NCBI GenBank assembly: GCA_036554605.1
Contig: DATBMY010000419.1
Location: forward strand, 1-10,275
Reading direction: 5' to 3'
Length of the DNA stretch: 10,275 bases
Origin: DATBMY01 sp036554605
GTDB taxonomy: Bacteria; Acidobacteriota; Blastocatellia; UBA7656
Both the position numbers and the translations under genes were made by a program. The notes beneath the pieces are model-generated. The model saw nothing but the letters and a program-made list of their open reading frames with translations, made no database searches and was not told the DNA's origin. This document shows, piece by piece, positions 1 to 7,167 of this stretch. Numbering within the stretch: position 1 is the first letter of the stretch; every line of letters starts with the position of its first letter.

Positions 1-1940
1 TTGCCGTCCGGGTTGATGGCGTCGAAATAGCTTCGCACCACCGAGCGTAGATGCGGCGGCACCTGGCTCCGGCGCACGGCCCTCTCGGCCTCGCGGCGGT
101 ATTGCGGATATGCGGTCGAGTAAGGCGCCCGCGCCGAGCCCGTGCCGGCCTTCGACGGCAGGTAAAGGTACTCGCCGCCAGAGCCGCGCCGCGCATTTGC
201 GCTCGCCCTTACATCGCGGCCCCGGCCCTTTAATCCATCAGACCTGTTCGTAGCTTGAGAAAGCGCCGAGCCTCTGCCGATGCCCTCTCCGGGTTGATCC
301 TGCCTGGACTGGCCCTGGCCGGACGGCTGCCCCTGCGCGCCCGCTTGCTCTCGCTCGCGGCCGGCGCCGAAGCTTCGAGCAAGTCCGGCGACCAGCTCTT
401 TGGCCTGCTGATTCTCGGCAAGCAGCCGGGCCGCCGATCGAAGCTCGCGCATCAGTTCTTCGTTCTTCATCAATTCGCGAGCTACCTGTTCGAGTTGCTC
501 GGGGTTGACCTGCCGCGCCAGCTGTTCAAGCGCCTGCTGAAAATCTTTAGACTGGGCGATGCTCGAAAGGTCTTTGGCTAAAGACCCGGCCGCCCTTGCA
601 AGCGCGGCTATGCTTTCCGGATCAAGCTGATTCGCTCTGAGCTCTCCCGCCTTCTGTAACAGCTGCTCTGACAAACCGGGCATCGCTTTTGCCGCCTGCC
701 CGGCGAGCGCGCCCGCAAGCTCGCCCGTCTTGCTTTGCGGATCGCTTTGCTCGCCTTGCTGGCCCTGACGGCGCGCTTCATCAGGATTTTGCTGCTGGGC
801 AGCCTGCCCCTGAGCGCCTCCCGCTTGAGGGGTCGACGACGCCTCACCTTCACGGCCCGAAACCGGCTCCTGGGGCCGGTTCTGGCCTTCAGCCCCGGCC
901 TGCGCGGCGTCCGCGTTTTCTCCGGCTACGTTGCCGTTTCGCTTATCAGCCTGTGGCTTATTTGACGCGGCCGGTTCTTTCGACGCCTCGGACTGGCCGC
1001 GCGTTTCTTCAGATGCTCGCTCGTCGCTCGTCGCCTTATTGGCATCGGCTTTCTTTGTATCGCCCGCCTCCGGCGCGTCTTTCAAGCCTTCATCCGCCCG
1101 GCTATCGCTAGCCGTATCCTTTCCGGCGCGCTTACTTTTCGAGCGAGGATCGAGCGCCGCGCGAAGCTTCTGGTCGGCGAGGCTGACTATCTCGTCCGCG
1201 CGGGTCTCTTGCAATTCCCGGTGTCGCTGCTGTATGCGATCGCCGAGCGCGCTCAGCTTTTTGAGCGCCTCCGCGCGGTCTTCGCCCGACGCTTTGAGCA
1301 TGCGGCCGAGGTCGGCCTGTTCTTTCGCCAGCTGCGCCGTCGTCGTGCCCGGCTCTATGGCTTCCCCTATCTGCTCGGCCGATTGCTCAAGCATCTCTCC
1401 GGCGGATTGAATGTCGGCGCGGGCCATTATGGCTTCTTCGCTTTGCGGCAGCGCCTTCTGCGGTATTGCTACCGCTACGGCCAGCGCTACGAGTCCTATC
1501 AAGGAATAAGAGAGATGGCGCGGCCGCCGGTATGGCGCTATCGAAGAGGCTTTCTTATCCTCGATCCGCGCCGCCGCGTCTTCTATCAAGGCATATTCCA
1601 TTGGCTGTCGCGGGCCGCCGTTTGAATCAATCGCCGCCGCGGTTATAAGCCGGTCCTCCAGCCCGAGCGCGCCGTCTATCATGAAGAGAGCCGCTCGCTC
1701 TGTTGTCCTTCTATAAAACCATGCGATAACTCCCGCGACGACCGCCGCGCCCATAAGCCCCAGCACTACGGGCCACACAGGGATTTGCAGCGGGCGCAGC
1801 CTGGCAATAAGAACAACTGCCGCCGAGACGATGGCGCCGGCCCCGAGCGCAAGGACAAGCGAGTCCTGAAGCTCGAGCCCGCGCAACCGGCGGGTGACAT
1901 CGTTTTGAAAAGCGCGGATATTCTTTAGTCTTTCGATCAT
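1..1940 (-). CDS. Membrane-anchored coiled-coil protein, DUF4175-like (3' end off window)
   Basis: An uninterrupted frame of 646 codons runs from ATG 1940 to the left edge, so the C-terminus is missing. Three hydrophobic helices are visible at about residues 27-46, 54-75 and 145-163. Between the second and third is a soluble stretch with the motif GLEDRL (93-98), which I associate with DUF4175-type proteins. Residues about 165-265 look helical and charged. Residues about 270-405 are low complexity, rich in Ala, Gln, Glu, Lys and Gly. Residues about 410-530 are again Leu/Gln-rich and helical, probably coiled coil. A Gly/Gln/Arg linker follows. The last visible part (about 590-646) holds YLYLPSK and then VPPHLRSVVRSYFDAI, a terminal block I have seen in proteins of MoxR/VWA neighbourhoods. 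It is the third gene of an operon behind an ABC ATPase and permease and shares ATGA with the permease stop. The role is unknown; an envelope scaffold is a guess. The family name is from memory, and the gene itself is certain. Confidence 0.85.
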   Translation of the reverse strand, partial: MIERLKNIRAFQNDVTRRLRGLELQDSLVLALGAGAIVSAAVVLIARLRPLQIPVWPVVLGLMGAAVVAGVIAWFYRRTTERAALFMIDGALGLEDRLITAAAIDSNGGPRQPMEYALIEDAAARIEDKKASSIAPYRRPRHLSYSLIGLVALAVAVAIPQKALPQSEEAIMARADIQSAGEMLEQSAEQIGEAIEPGTTTAQLAKEQADLGRMLKASGEDRAEALKKLSALGDRIQQRHRELQETRADEIVSLADQKLRAALDPRSKSKRAGKDTASDSRADEGLKDAPEAGDTKKADANKATSDERASEETRGQSEASKEPAASNKPQADKRNGNVAGENADAAQAGAEGQNRPQEPVSGREGEASSTPQAGGAQGQAAQQQNPDEARRQGQQGEQSDPQSKTGELAGALAGQAAKAMPGLSEQLLQKAGELRANQLDPESIAALARAAGSLAKDLSSIAQSKDFQQALEQLARQVNPEQLEQVARELMKNEELMRELRSAARLLAENQQAKELVAGLARSFGAGREREQAGAQGQPSGQGQSRQDQPGEGIGRGSALSQATNRSDGLKGRGRDVRASANARRGSGGEYLYLPSKAGTGSARAPYSTAYPQYRREAERAVRRSQVPPHLRSVVRSYFDAINPDG

Positions 1941-2767
1941 ATCCATTTCCTGACGCGCTCGAGACGCTTGACGCTCAGATACAGGCTCAGCGCGGTCACC
2001 ACCAGATAGAATAGCACCTGGGTTATCCAGAATGGAATCTCGCGCAGCCAGACGAATGAGGGCAGCGGTATGCCGTGTATCTGCGTGGCGATGGCCGCGA
2101 ATGGATTGGTCCTGAGCAGCAAGAATACTATGTTCATCGCCGACTGAGACTGCCCCCCGCTGAAATTATTTGCGAGCGCCGACAGGAATAGAGAAACCGC
2201 CGGGATTCCCGCGACCAGCACGATGACCGTCCCGATGCTCACGAGCTGAGCCAGCACGCCGCGCCTTATGAGCGTTGACCACAGGAAGCTTGTCGAGCAG
2301 AATGCGATGCCCGCCACGATCATCACCAGGTAAGCTATGGCGATGTCGCGCAGCGCAATCCCGCCCAGTGAATATGTGAGCGCGATCAGCGGCAGCGATC
2401 CGAATAGCGTCAGCAATAAATAAGAGAGCGCCGCGCCGACCTTGCCGACCAGTATCGTCGAGGGCCTGGCAAGCGATGCGATGAGCAGATCAAAGGTCTG
2501 CTGCTCCCGCTCCGACGAGATTGCGCTCGCCGAAAAGGTAGGGGCTATAAGGCATATCAATGCCATCTGGACGTATATCAGGACCGGCGTGAGCATCCCG
2601 CCCGCCTGGTTGACAACCGTTACGGGAGCGGCGCGGTTTATCGCGACGTAAAATCCGCCCAAAATCATGCTGAGCACCAGCACGTAACCGGTAAGCACCA
2701 GAAATGCCCGCTTGCCGCGCATGCGCGTTCGCATCTCTTTTATCAAGATTGGATTCCAAAGTGTCAT
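1937..2767 (-). CDS. ABC-2 type transporter permease
   Basis: A 276-residue integral membrane subunit of an ABC transporter, expected to pair with the ATPase encoded just upstream. It starts with a short cytoplasmic segment containing NPILIKEMRTRMRGKR. Six hydrophobic helices follow at about residues 22-42, 58-80, 110-132, 140-162, 172-196 and 245-268. After the second helix comes SSEREQQTFDLLIAS (84-98), the conserved ERE-x-x-T-x-DLL cytoplasmic coupling segment of the ABC-2/NosY-like permease family. A further conserved NPFAAI block lies before the last helix. The size is normal for a six-helix ABC-2 subunit. The ATPase stop is 11 bases upstream and the stop codon overlaps the next gene by 4 bases, so all three are probably co-translated. 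The direction and substrate cannot be read from the sequence; related permeases are often exporters or envelope factors. Confidence 0.9.
   Translation of the reverse strand: MTLWNPILIKEMRTRMRGKRAFLVLTGYVLVLSMILGGFYVAINRAAPVTVVNQAGGMLTPVLIYVQMALICLIAPTFSASAISSEREQQTFDLLIASLARPSTILVGKVGAALSYLLLTLFGSLPLIALTYSLGGIALRDIAIAYLVMIVAGIAFCSTSFLWSTLIRRGVLAQLVSIGTVIVLVAGIPAVSLFLSALANNFSGGQSQSAMNIVFLLLRTNPFAAIATQIHGIPLPSFVWLREIPFWITQVLFYLVVTALSLYLSVKRLERVRKWI
1947..1952 (-). promoter_or_regulatory. Ribosome binding site deciding the start at 1940
   Basis: On the minus strand the sequence reads AGGAA immediately before ATG 1946, which is followed by a second in-frame ATG at 1940. AGGA is only 1-2 bases from the first ATG but about 7 from the second, the usual spacing. 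The second ATG also forms an ATGA overlap with the permease stop codon, typical of translational coupling. I therefore place the start at 1940. The alternative adds two residues. Confidence 0.5.
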
Positions 2768-2778
2768 AAGGTCCCGAG

Positions 2779-3735
2779 TTATGCCACGACACCGCGCGTG
2801 ATCTTGAGGAATATGTCTTCGAGATCGGCTTCGGTTCGTGTAAAACTGAGTATGCGAACGCCGCGCATGACAAGATATTCGAGCAACTCGTCCGCGTCGT
2901 CCGGGTGGCCGCTGTATTCAGCATGTATGGTGCGCCCGTCACTGGTCGTGCGCTTTATCTCGGGGCGCTCGGCAAGCGCGTCCATCGCAAGCACGGGATC
3001 GCCTTTGACGGTTATCTCTATCATCACGTGGCCGGTCAGCTGCGCCGTGATCTCGTCGATGCGCCCCGCCACAAGCATTCGCCCGGCTTCTATTATCCCT
3101 ATCGAAGTGCAAAAATCGGCAAGCTCGGTCAGAATGTGCGAAGAGACCAGCACGGTCTTCCCCATTCGGCACAGCTCGCGTATCAGCTCGCGTATCTCTA
3201 TTCGCGCGTGCGGGTCGAGGCCCGAGGCCGGCTCGTCCAGCAACAGCACCGACGGGTCGTGAAGCAAGGTCTTCGCTAAACAGAGCCGCTGTTTCATGCC
3301 GCGCGACAGGCTCATAACCTGCGCGTCGCGTTTTGCGGTCAGGTCGGTAAGCTCAAGCACATCCGATATGGCCCGCTTGCGCTCGGCCGGACCCATCTTG
3401 TAAAGCGCGGCGAAGTAGTCGAGGTATTCCCACGCGAGCAGGTCTTCATATACGCCGAAGCTGTCCGGCATGTAGCCGATCAGGCGGCGCACCTCATAAG
3501 GCTCGCGCACGACGCTGTACCCGCCTATGGTCAGCTCGCCCTGCGTGGGCAGCATCAGCGTCGATAGCATCTTGATCGTCGTAGTCTTGCCCGCTCCGTT
3601 CGGGCCTATGAAGCCGAAGACTTCGCCCCGCCCAAGCTCTAAGTTCAGATCGTTAACGGCCAGAAAACTCTTATAGTATTTATAAACGTGCTCAAGCTTT
3701 ATCATGCTTGAAGACTGCTGCTCGGTATTCTCCAT
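2779..3735 (-). CDS. ABC transporter ATP-binding protein
   Basis: A 318-residue ATPase of the CcmA/NatA-like group that powers ABC-2 permeases. Walker A is GPNGAGKT (44-51), the signature loop is LSRGM (143-147), Walker B is LLLLDEP (starting near 163, with D167 and E168), the D-loop follows at SGLDP, and the switch His is H200 in VSSH. Signature SRGM in place of SGGQ is common in this subfamily and does not suggest inactivity. After residue 220 a roughly 100-residue C-terminal domain follows, ending LEDIFLKITRG, the usual tail of these exporter-type ATPases. It is the first gene of the minus-strand operon. The ATG at 3735 has only a weak purine-rich GAG upstream. An internal ATG at residue 11 (MIKLEHVYKYY) is a possible shorter start but has no better ribosome site. 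The substrate is unknown. Confidence 0.94.
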   Translation of the reverse strand: MENTEQQSSSMIKLEHVYKYYKSFLAVNDLNLELGRGEVFGFIGPNGAGKTTTIKMLSTLMLPTQGELTIGGYSVVREPYEVRRLIGYMPDSFGVYEDLLAWEYLDYFAALYKMGPAERKRAISDVLELTDLTAKRDAQVMSLSRGMKQRLCLAKTLLHDPSVLLLDEPASGLDPHARIEIRELIRELCRMGKTVLVSSHILTELADFCTSIGIIEAGRMLVAGRIDEITAQLTGHVMIEITVKGDPVLAMDALAERPEIKRTTSDGRTIHAEYSGHPDDADELLEYLVMRGVRILSFTRTEADLEDIFLKITRGVVA

Positions 3736-3947
3736 ACTCTATAAAGCTTCAGCGGAGTCGTTTGACGGGCCGCCTCTGCCCTTTCTCCTCTTTCCAACTT
3801 TCGCCGGAGATGAAGATGGTCTGAAATATCGCTCATGTCAACGAAAATAGCGACATCGCGGTTTCATAGGAATCCGCCGCCTTGATCTCGCGCCGCTTTT
3901 CTGTGACCATCCGATCTTTCCGCAAAGTTTAAGCTCGGGAGTCTTTG
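3736..3947. promoter_or_regulatory. Divergent intergenic region, ABC operon and crotonase gene
   Basis: About 210 bases separate two divergent genes, so promoters for both should lie here. On the minus strand an exact TTGACA occurs at 3841-3836. The hexamer 17 bases downstream, CATCTT (3818-3813), is a poor -10 match, so this is only a candidate for the ABC operon. I found no convincing plus-strand pair for the crotonase gene. A small interrupted inverted repeat (ATGTC ... GACAT) surrounds 3835-3856 and could be an operator, but it is short enough to be chance. The heptad repeat seen elsewhere in the window is absent here. Confidence 0.3.
3936..3941 (+). promoter_or_regulatory. Ribosome binding site for the crotonase gene
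   Basis: CGGGAG lies 6 bases before ATG 3948 and only 3 before the in-frame TTG at 3945. The spacing favours ATG 3948 as the true start. Confidence 0.5.
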
Positions 3948-4700
3948 ATGCCGGATCAGGTCGTAGAGTTTGACAGCCGCTCGGGGGTCGCGCGGATTCG
4001 CCTCAACCGCCCCGCGGTCCACAACGCAATAGACGAAGCCGTTATGCGCCGTCTCGAAGCGATACTCGACGAGCTGGACCGCGCGGCCGATACGACGGTA
4101 ATTATCTTGACGGCCGCCGGGCGCGAAAGCTTCTCGGCGGGCGGCGACATCAAGTACTTCGCCTCGCTCGACACCCGAGAAAAAGGGCGCGAGATGTCCG
4201 TGCGCATGCAGCGCATTCTCGACAGGCTCGCCCTGGGGCCGCGGGTCGTGATCGCCGCCATAAACGGCCGGGCGCTCGGCGGAGGCTGCGAGATCTTAAC
4301 CGCCTGTCATCTGCGCATCTCATCCTCGACCGCGACGTTTCGCTTTGTGCAGGCGGCCAACGGCGTCACGACCGGGTGGGGCGGCGGCGCGCGTCTGTTT
4401 CAACTCGTCGGTCCCGGCCACGCGCTTTCGCTGCTGCTTGCGGCCGAGCCCATCGATGCGCGCGAGGCGCTTCGCATAGGGCTCGTGAACCGGATAGTCG
4501 AGCCGGAAGAACTCGACCAGCAATCCGGCGCGCTCGCACGCCGGATTAGCCGGAACCCGCCCGGCGCGCTCGCCGCGATGCTGGAGGTGGCACGGCTCAA
4601 TTGCCAGGTCCCGCCCGAAGTGTCGGCCCGCGAAACCGAACTCTTCGCGGACCGCTGGATGTCAAAAGAATTCCGCGAGATGCTGGAGAGATTTCAGTAG
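3948..4700 (+). CDS. Crotonase-family protein with an altered active site, ECHDC1-like
   Basis: A 250-residue enoyl-CoA hydratase/isomerase superfamily enzyme, so a CoA-thioester substrate is expected. The fold markers are all present: RLNRPAVHNAI (18-28), the first oxyanion-hole loop SAGGDIK (63-69), and INGRALGGGCE (105-115), which supplies the second oxyanion-hole glycine. Of the two catalytic glutamates of true hydratases (Glu144 and Glu164 in the rat enzyme), the first aligns with E115. The second falls on Q135 by residue spacing. The surrounding block FRFVQ...TGWGGGARL differs from the hydratase GQPE...PGAGG. It resembles, from memory, the RFVHKEMGI..SWGG region of ethylmalonyl-CoA decarboxylase (ECHDC1). 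A classical hydratase is therefore doubtful, and a decarboxylase or CoA-metabolite repair enzyme is possible. The C-terminal helices (about 170-250) look complete. No beta-oxidation genes adjoin it, and the next gene converges after 5 bases. Confidence 0.9.
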   Translation: MPDQVVEFDSRSGVARIRLNRPAVHNAIDEAVMRRLEAILDELDRAADTTVIILTAAGRESFSAGGDIKYFASLDTREKGREMSVRMQRILDRLALGPRVVIAAINGRALGGGCEILTACHLRISSSTATFRFVQAANGVTTGWGGGARLFQLVGPGHALSLLLAAEPIDAREALRIGLVNRIVEPEELDQQSGALARRISRNPPGALAAMLEVARLNCQVPPEVSARETELFADRWMSKEFREMLERFQ

Positions 4701-4705
4701 CGCCC

Positions 4706-6991
4706 CTACAGGTGTATCACGTACAGAGTGCGGCTGCGCCGCCGCGCCGACCCTTCGGTAGTTATCTCGGCTGGCGTGAGGTCGCTGAAACCTATGATGA
4801 CGGGGCGCTCGAGCCGCGCGAGCGCATCGATCATCATCTGCGTATCGAAAAAGCCCGATGATATCCCGCTGCCGCCGATCTCGCGGTCGAGCAGCGTCGC
4901 GAGTTCTGTAAACAGCTCCGACTCTTCGCTATCCTGCCCGCTGAGCTGATCGCTGTACCAGTTGTTGAAGGTCATCGACTGCTGCGGTTTGTTTAAAACG
5001 GCGCGAACCTCCGCCCCCGCCTCAATATCGAAAAGGTCAGAGATACCTGCGCGGCTCAGATATACCCCCTTTGTGATCGGGGTGCTCCCGGTATTCTTCA
5101 GCGTCACCGCTTTGCCCGCCGCGCCCCCGGCCGCTTCCGACGCCGCCATCATAGGCTCGGCCGAATCTTTAAGCGAGCGCATCTGAAAGAGCCCCGAGGA
5201 GTAGGTCGTCATCGGCAGCTTCATCTTTAGCGATTGAGGCCCGCGCTCGGACACGAGCACGCCGGTAGCTGACGAGCTGGACGTGTTATTCGAATCATAC
5301 GCGTCGTTGACAAATGTCTCGGGGCCGTCGAAGGCCACCTCTTGCGTCCCCTTGTGCGCGGGCATGATGAGCAGTCCGCTCTTGACGCGGCCGATGCGGT
5401 CGCGCTGGTGAAGCTCCACGAGCGAGGCGTCCGTTATCACGGTGGTAGTGCCGCGGCTAAGTTGCGCGACGGTGACGCTCACGAGCGTAAAGAGTATGAC
5501 TACGGCCGGGATTGTCATCCACGCGAGGTCCGTCTTTTTCTTCCACTTTAGTAGGAAGTAATTTATAGGGCCGACGCATAAGAGATAGCCCAGCAAGAAA
5601 AGCAGGAAATAACTCTCCGACGGCGGCTTGATATCGGCAAGGCGGAACAACAGACCCTGTACACCCCAGTTGCCCGACGTGCTCGGGCCGCGCCGCCCGA
5701 ATGTTACCCAGTTGGTGTTGCGTGGCTTCGTCTCGGCGGCCGGATAGACCAGATCGAGCCATAGCTCTTTTGCGGAGGTCCAGGCGCGATAGGGATTGAG
5801 CTTCGGGTTGATTGCGACGAACCGCACGAGTCCCCCGCCGTAATTTCGCTCCGCCACTACTGGCTTCGATGTCGTGCCGACCAGCACCCGGGCGTCCGGC
5901 TTTGCCTGCGCCGACAGGTAAAGCACAGCGTCGTTCGTGTCGAAGGGTCCATAGATGTCGGTCAGCTCCGCCAGCTCGCCCGATGACACAGAACCGGCTG
6001 TGGAAGCCTCTATGGGCAGAATCTCCCCGAGGCCTGTCATCCGCATGCCGGGCATATCAGCCCCGCCCGTCACTATAAGCGTTCCGCCCGAGGCGACCCA
6101 ATGACGAAGGGCGCGCGACTGGTCTTCGGATATCTGGCTGAGAGGCGCTTCCCCTATGACTATAGCGTCGACCGGATCGTAGGATATGAAATCGCGCGGC
6201 ATCTCTTCGGGCGCGATCACGACCGGCCGCGCATGAAGAATGCGCTGGAAAGAACCCGTCGACCCGCGTCGCTGCCGTTGAGGCGCGGAAGGCGTTGCGG
6301 GCTGAGATGCGACATTCGCGTTAGCCGCTTGCGCGCCCTGCTGGCCGGCCTGCTGATTGGAAGGCGCGGCCTGTTGAGGGGCGGCCGGGCGCGGCGCATT
6401 CGGCGCGATAAACGGCCGGCGCGGGACTGACAGATTTATCTCGGCCGAGGTAATGCTGTTTAGCGTGGTCGCCTCCGTATCGACGACCAGTATCTCAAGC
6501 TGGTCGCTTCCGCCCTGAGCGCGGTCGACCTGCACCGATGCCTGGGCAATCGTCTCGCCGCCGGCTTCGAGCCTGACGGAAGGGCTCTCGCCCGAATTTA
6601 CAAACGCGGGCACTTCATGCAGCTGCCTGGAGCCGGTCGCAAGCTGCACCTCTTTTACGTATTCGCGCACCTGAGAACTGGGATTCGGGGTCGATTCGGT
6701 CCTTACCACTAGCTTGCCCGTTATGGGCGGCCCCTGATTTACAAGCGTTATGCGGAACGGCGCCCAGGTTCCGTTCCACGAACTGACTACGAGCTTGCCG
6801 AATCCGGCCTTGACGGTCATCTCAAGGTTTTCGCTGCGAAAGACGCCGGTCTCGCCATTGCCGTTGCCCTCGTTTTGCGCGGAGACGCTTTTAATGAGAG
6901 GCATAAGGCATGCGAGCACTAACGCGAACGCAAGCGCGAGAGCGATTGAAAAGGCTTTGAGCTTTAGCATATGTTTTAAGATCATTTTCAC
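4706..6991 (-). CDS. Exported membrane-anchored protein with amidotransferase-like domain
   Basis: A 761-residue protein. The start is GTG 6991; in-frame ATG codons at 6985 and 6970 are alternatives, and none has a clear ribosome site. Residues 9-38 form a long signal peptide ending in VSA, with cleavage likely before Q39. Residues about 50-185 look like a beta-rich extracytoplasmic domain. Residues about 192-246 are a Pro/Gln/Ala-rich linker. Residues about 255-400 resemble the class I glutamine amidotransferase-like fold: DAIVIGE (275-281), then HWVASGGTLIVTGG (297-310). The nucleophile elbow has no cysteine, so it should not be an active amidotransferase. Two helices follow (461-481 and 490-509), joined by the basic loop KWKKKTD with the motif GPINYFLLK, and then a second outside domain (510-761). 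I recall this architecture near MoxR/DUF58/VWA envelope operons. The role is unknown. The gene is divergent from the sulfur-amino-acid gene. Confidence 0.9.
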   Translation of the reverse strand: MKMILKHMLKLKAFSIALALAFALVLACLMPLIKSVSAQNEGNGNGETGVFRSENLEMTVKAGFGKLVVSSWNGTWAPFRITLVNQGPPITGKLVVRTESTPNPSSQVREYVKEVQLATGSRQLHEVPAFVNSGESPSVRLEAGGETIAQASVQVDRAQGGSDQLEILVVDTEATTLNSITSAEINLSVPRRPFIAPNAPRPAAPQQAAPSNQQAGQQGAQAANANVASQPATPSAPQRQRRGSTGSFQRILHARPVVIAPEEMPRDFISYDPVDAIVIGEAPLSQISEDQSRALRHWVASGGTLIVTGGADMPGMRMTGLGEILPIEASTAGSVSSGELAELTDIYGPFDTNDAVLYLSAQAKPDARVLVGTTSKPVVAERNYGGGLVRFVAINPKLNPYRAWTSAKELWLDLVYPAAETKPRNTNWVTFGRRGPSTSGNWGVQGLLFRLADIKPPSESYFLLFLLGYLLCVGPINYFLLKWKKKTDLAWMTIPAVVILFTLVSVTVAQLSRGTTTVITDASLVELHQRDRIGRVKSGLLIMPAHKGTQEVAFDGPETFVNDAYDSNNTSSSSATGVLVSERGPQSLKMKLPMTTYSSGLFQMRSLKDSAEPMMAASEAAGGAAGKAVTLKNTGSTPITKGVYLSRAGISDLFDIEAGAEVRAVLNKPQQSMTFNNWYSDQLSGQDSEESELFTELATLLDREIGGSGISSGFFDTQMMIDALARLERPVIIGFSDLTPAEITTEGSARRRSRTLYVIHL

Positions 6992-7029
6992 ATACGATTC
7001 GATGGGTGCAAAGTTCCCCGTGATCTGGA

Positions 7030-7140
7030 GCCAGTGGCCAGTGGCCGGTCTTTCTCGCCTTTCAAATATGCTACTTCAAATATCAAATGCTGAGTCATCG
7101 ACCGCAACCTTCTGCCCCCTGGCCCCCGGCCCCTGACCTC
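7030..7140. repeat. Heptad-repeat intergenic element, copy 1
   Basis: The left arm is GCCAGTG, GCCAGTG, GCCGGTC in consecutive 7-base steps (7030-7050). The AT-rich core has TTCAAAT at 7061 and again at 7075 (14 apart), then ATCAAAT at 7082 (7 apart). The right arm is TGCCCCC, TGGCCCC, CGGCCCC, TGACCTC, again consecutive heptads (7113-7140). The right arm closely matches that of the second copy. The element lies between two divergent genes, so any promoters of either gene must lie within or beside it. No coding function is apparent. Confidence 0.75.
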
Positions 7141-7155
7141 TGTATAGTTATGGAC

Positions 7156-7159
7156 GGAG
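7156..7159 (+). promoter_or_regulatory. Ribosome binding site for the cystathionine enzyme
   Basis: GGAG sits 8 bases before ATG 7168. The longer in-frame starts at 7150 and 7087 lack a ribosome site, and the 7087 start would place the repeat element inside the coding region, so 7168 is chosen. Confidence 0.6.
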
Positions 7160-7167
7160 ACGGACGG

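Noticed and set aside
255..1648. Several plus-strand open frames over the coiled-coil gene
   Set aside because: They are antisense to an uninterrupted 646-codon frame with coherent helices and motifs, and their products are Arg/Ser-rich with no recognisable domain. They are a by-product of GC-rich codons.
3299..3313. Degenerate ABC signature (SRGM in place of SGGQ) as a sign of inactivity
   Set aside because: SRGM is common in exporter-type CcmA/NatA-like ATPases, and all other catalytic motifs are intact.
4701..4705. Terminator between the crotonase and amidotransferase-like genes
   Set aside because: Only 5 bases separate the convergent stop codons, and no hairpin with a T-run is visible there.
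6904..6918. Lipoprotein signal around LVLAC in the amidotransferase-like protein
   Set aside because: The -3 to -1 residues are V, L, A, which do not fit the lipobox, and the hydrophobic stretch continues past the Cys to a normal VSA cleavage site.
7030..7140. Possible CRISPR array
   Set aside because: The units are 7 bases and degenerate, with no constant repeat and unique spacer pattern and no cas genes.
7143..7148. TATAGT as a -10 box for the cystathionine gene
   Set aside because: The position 17 bases upstream is a GC-rich heptad with no -35 likeness, and the leader would be only about a dozen bases.
7087..7167. Upstream start for the cystathionine enzyme at ATG 7087
   Set aside because: It would add 27 residues encoded by the repeat element, lacks a ribosome site, and the family N-terminus begins at 7168.
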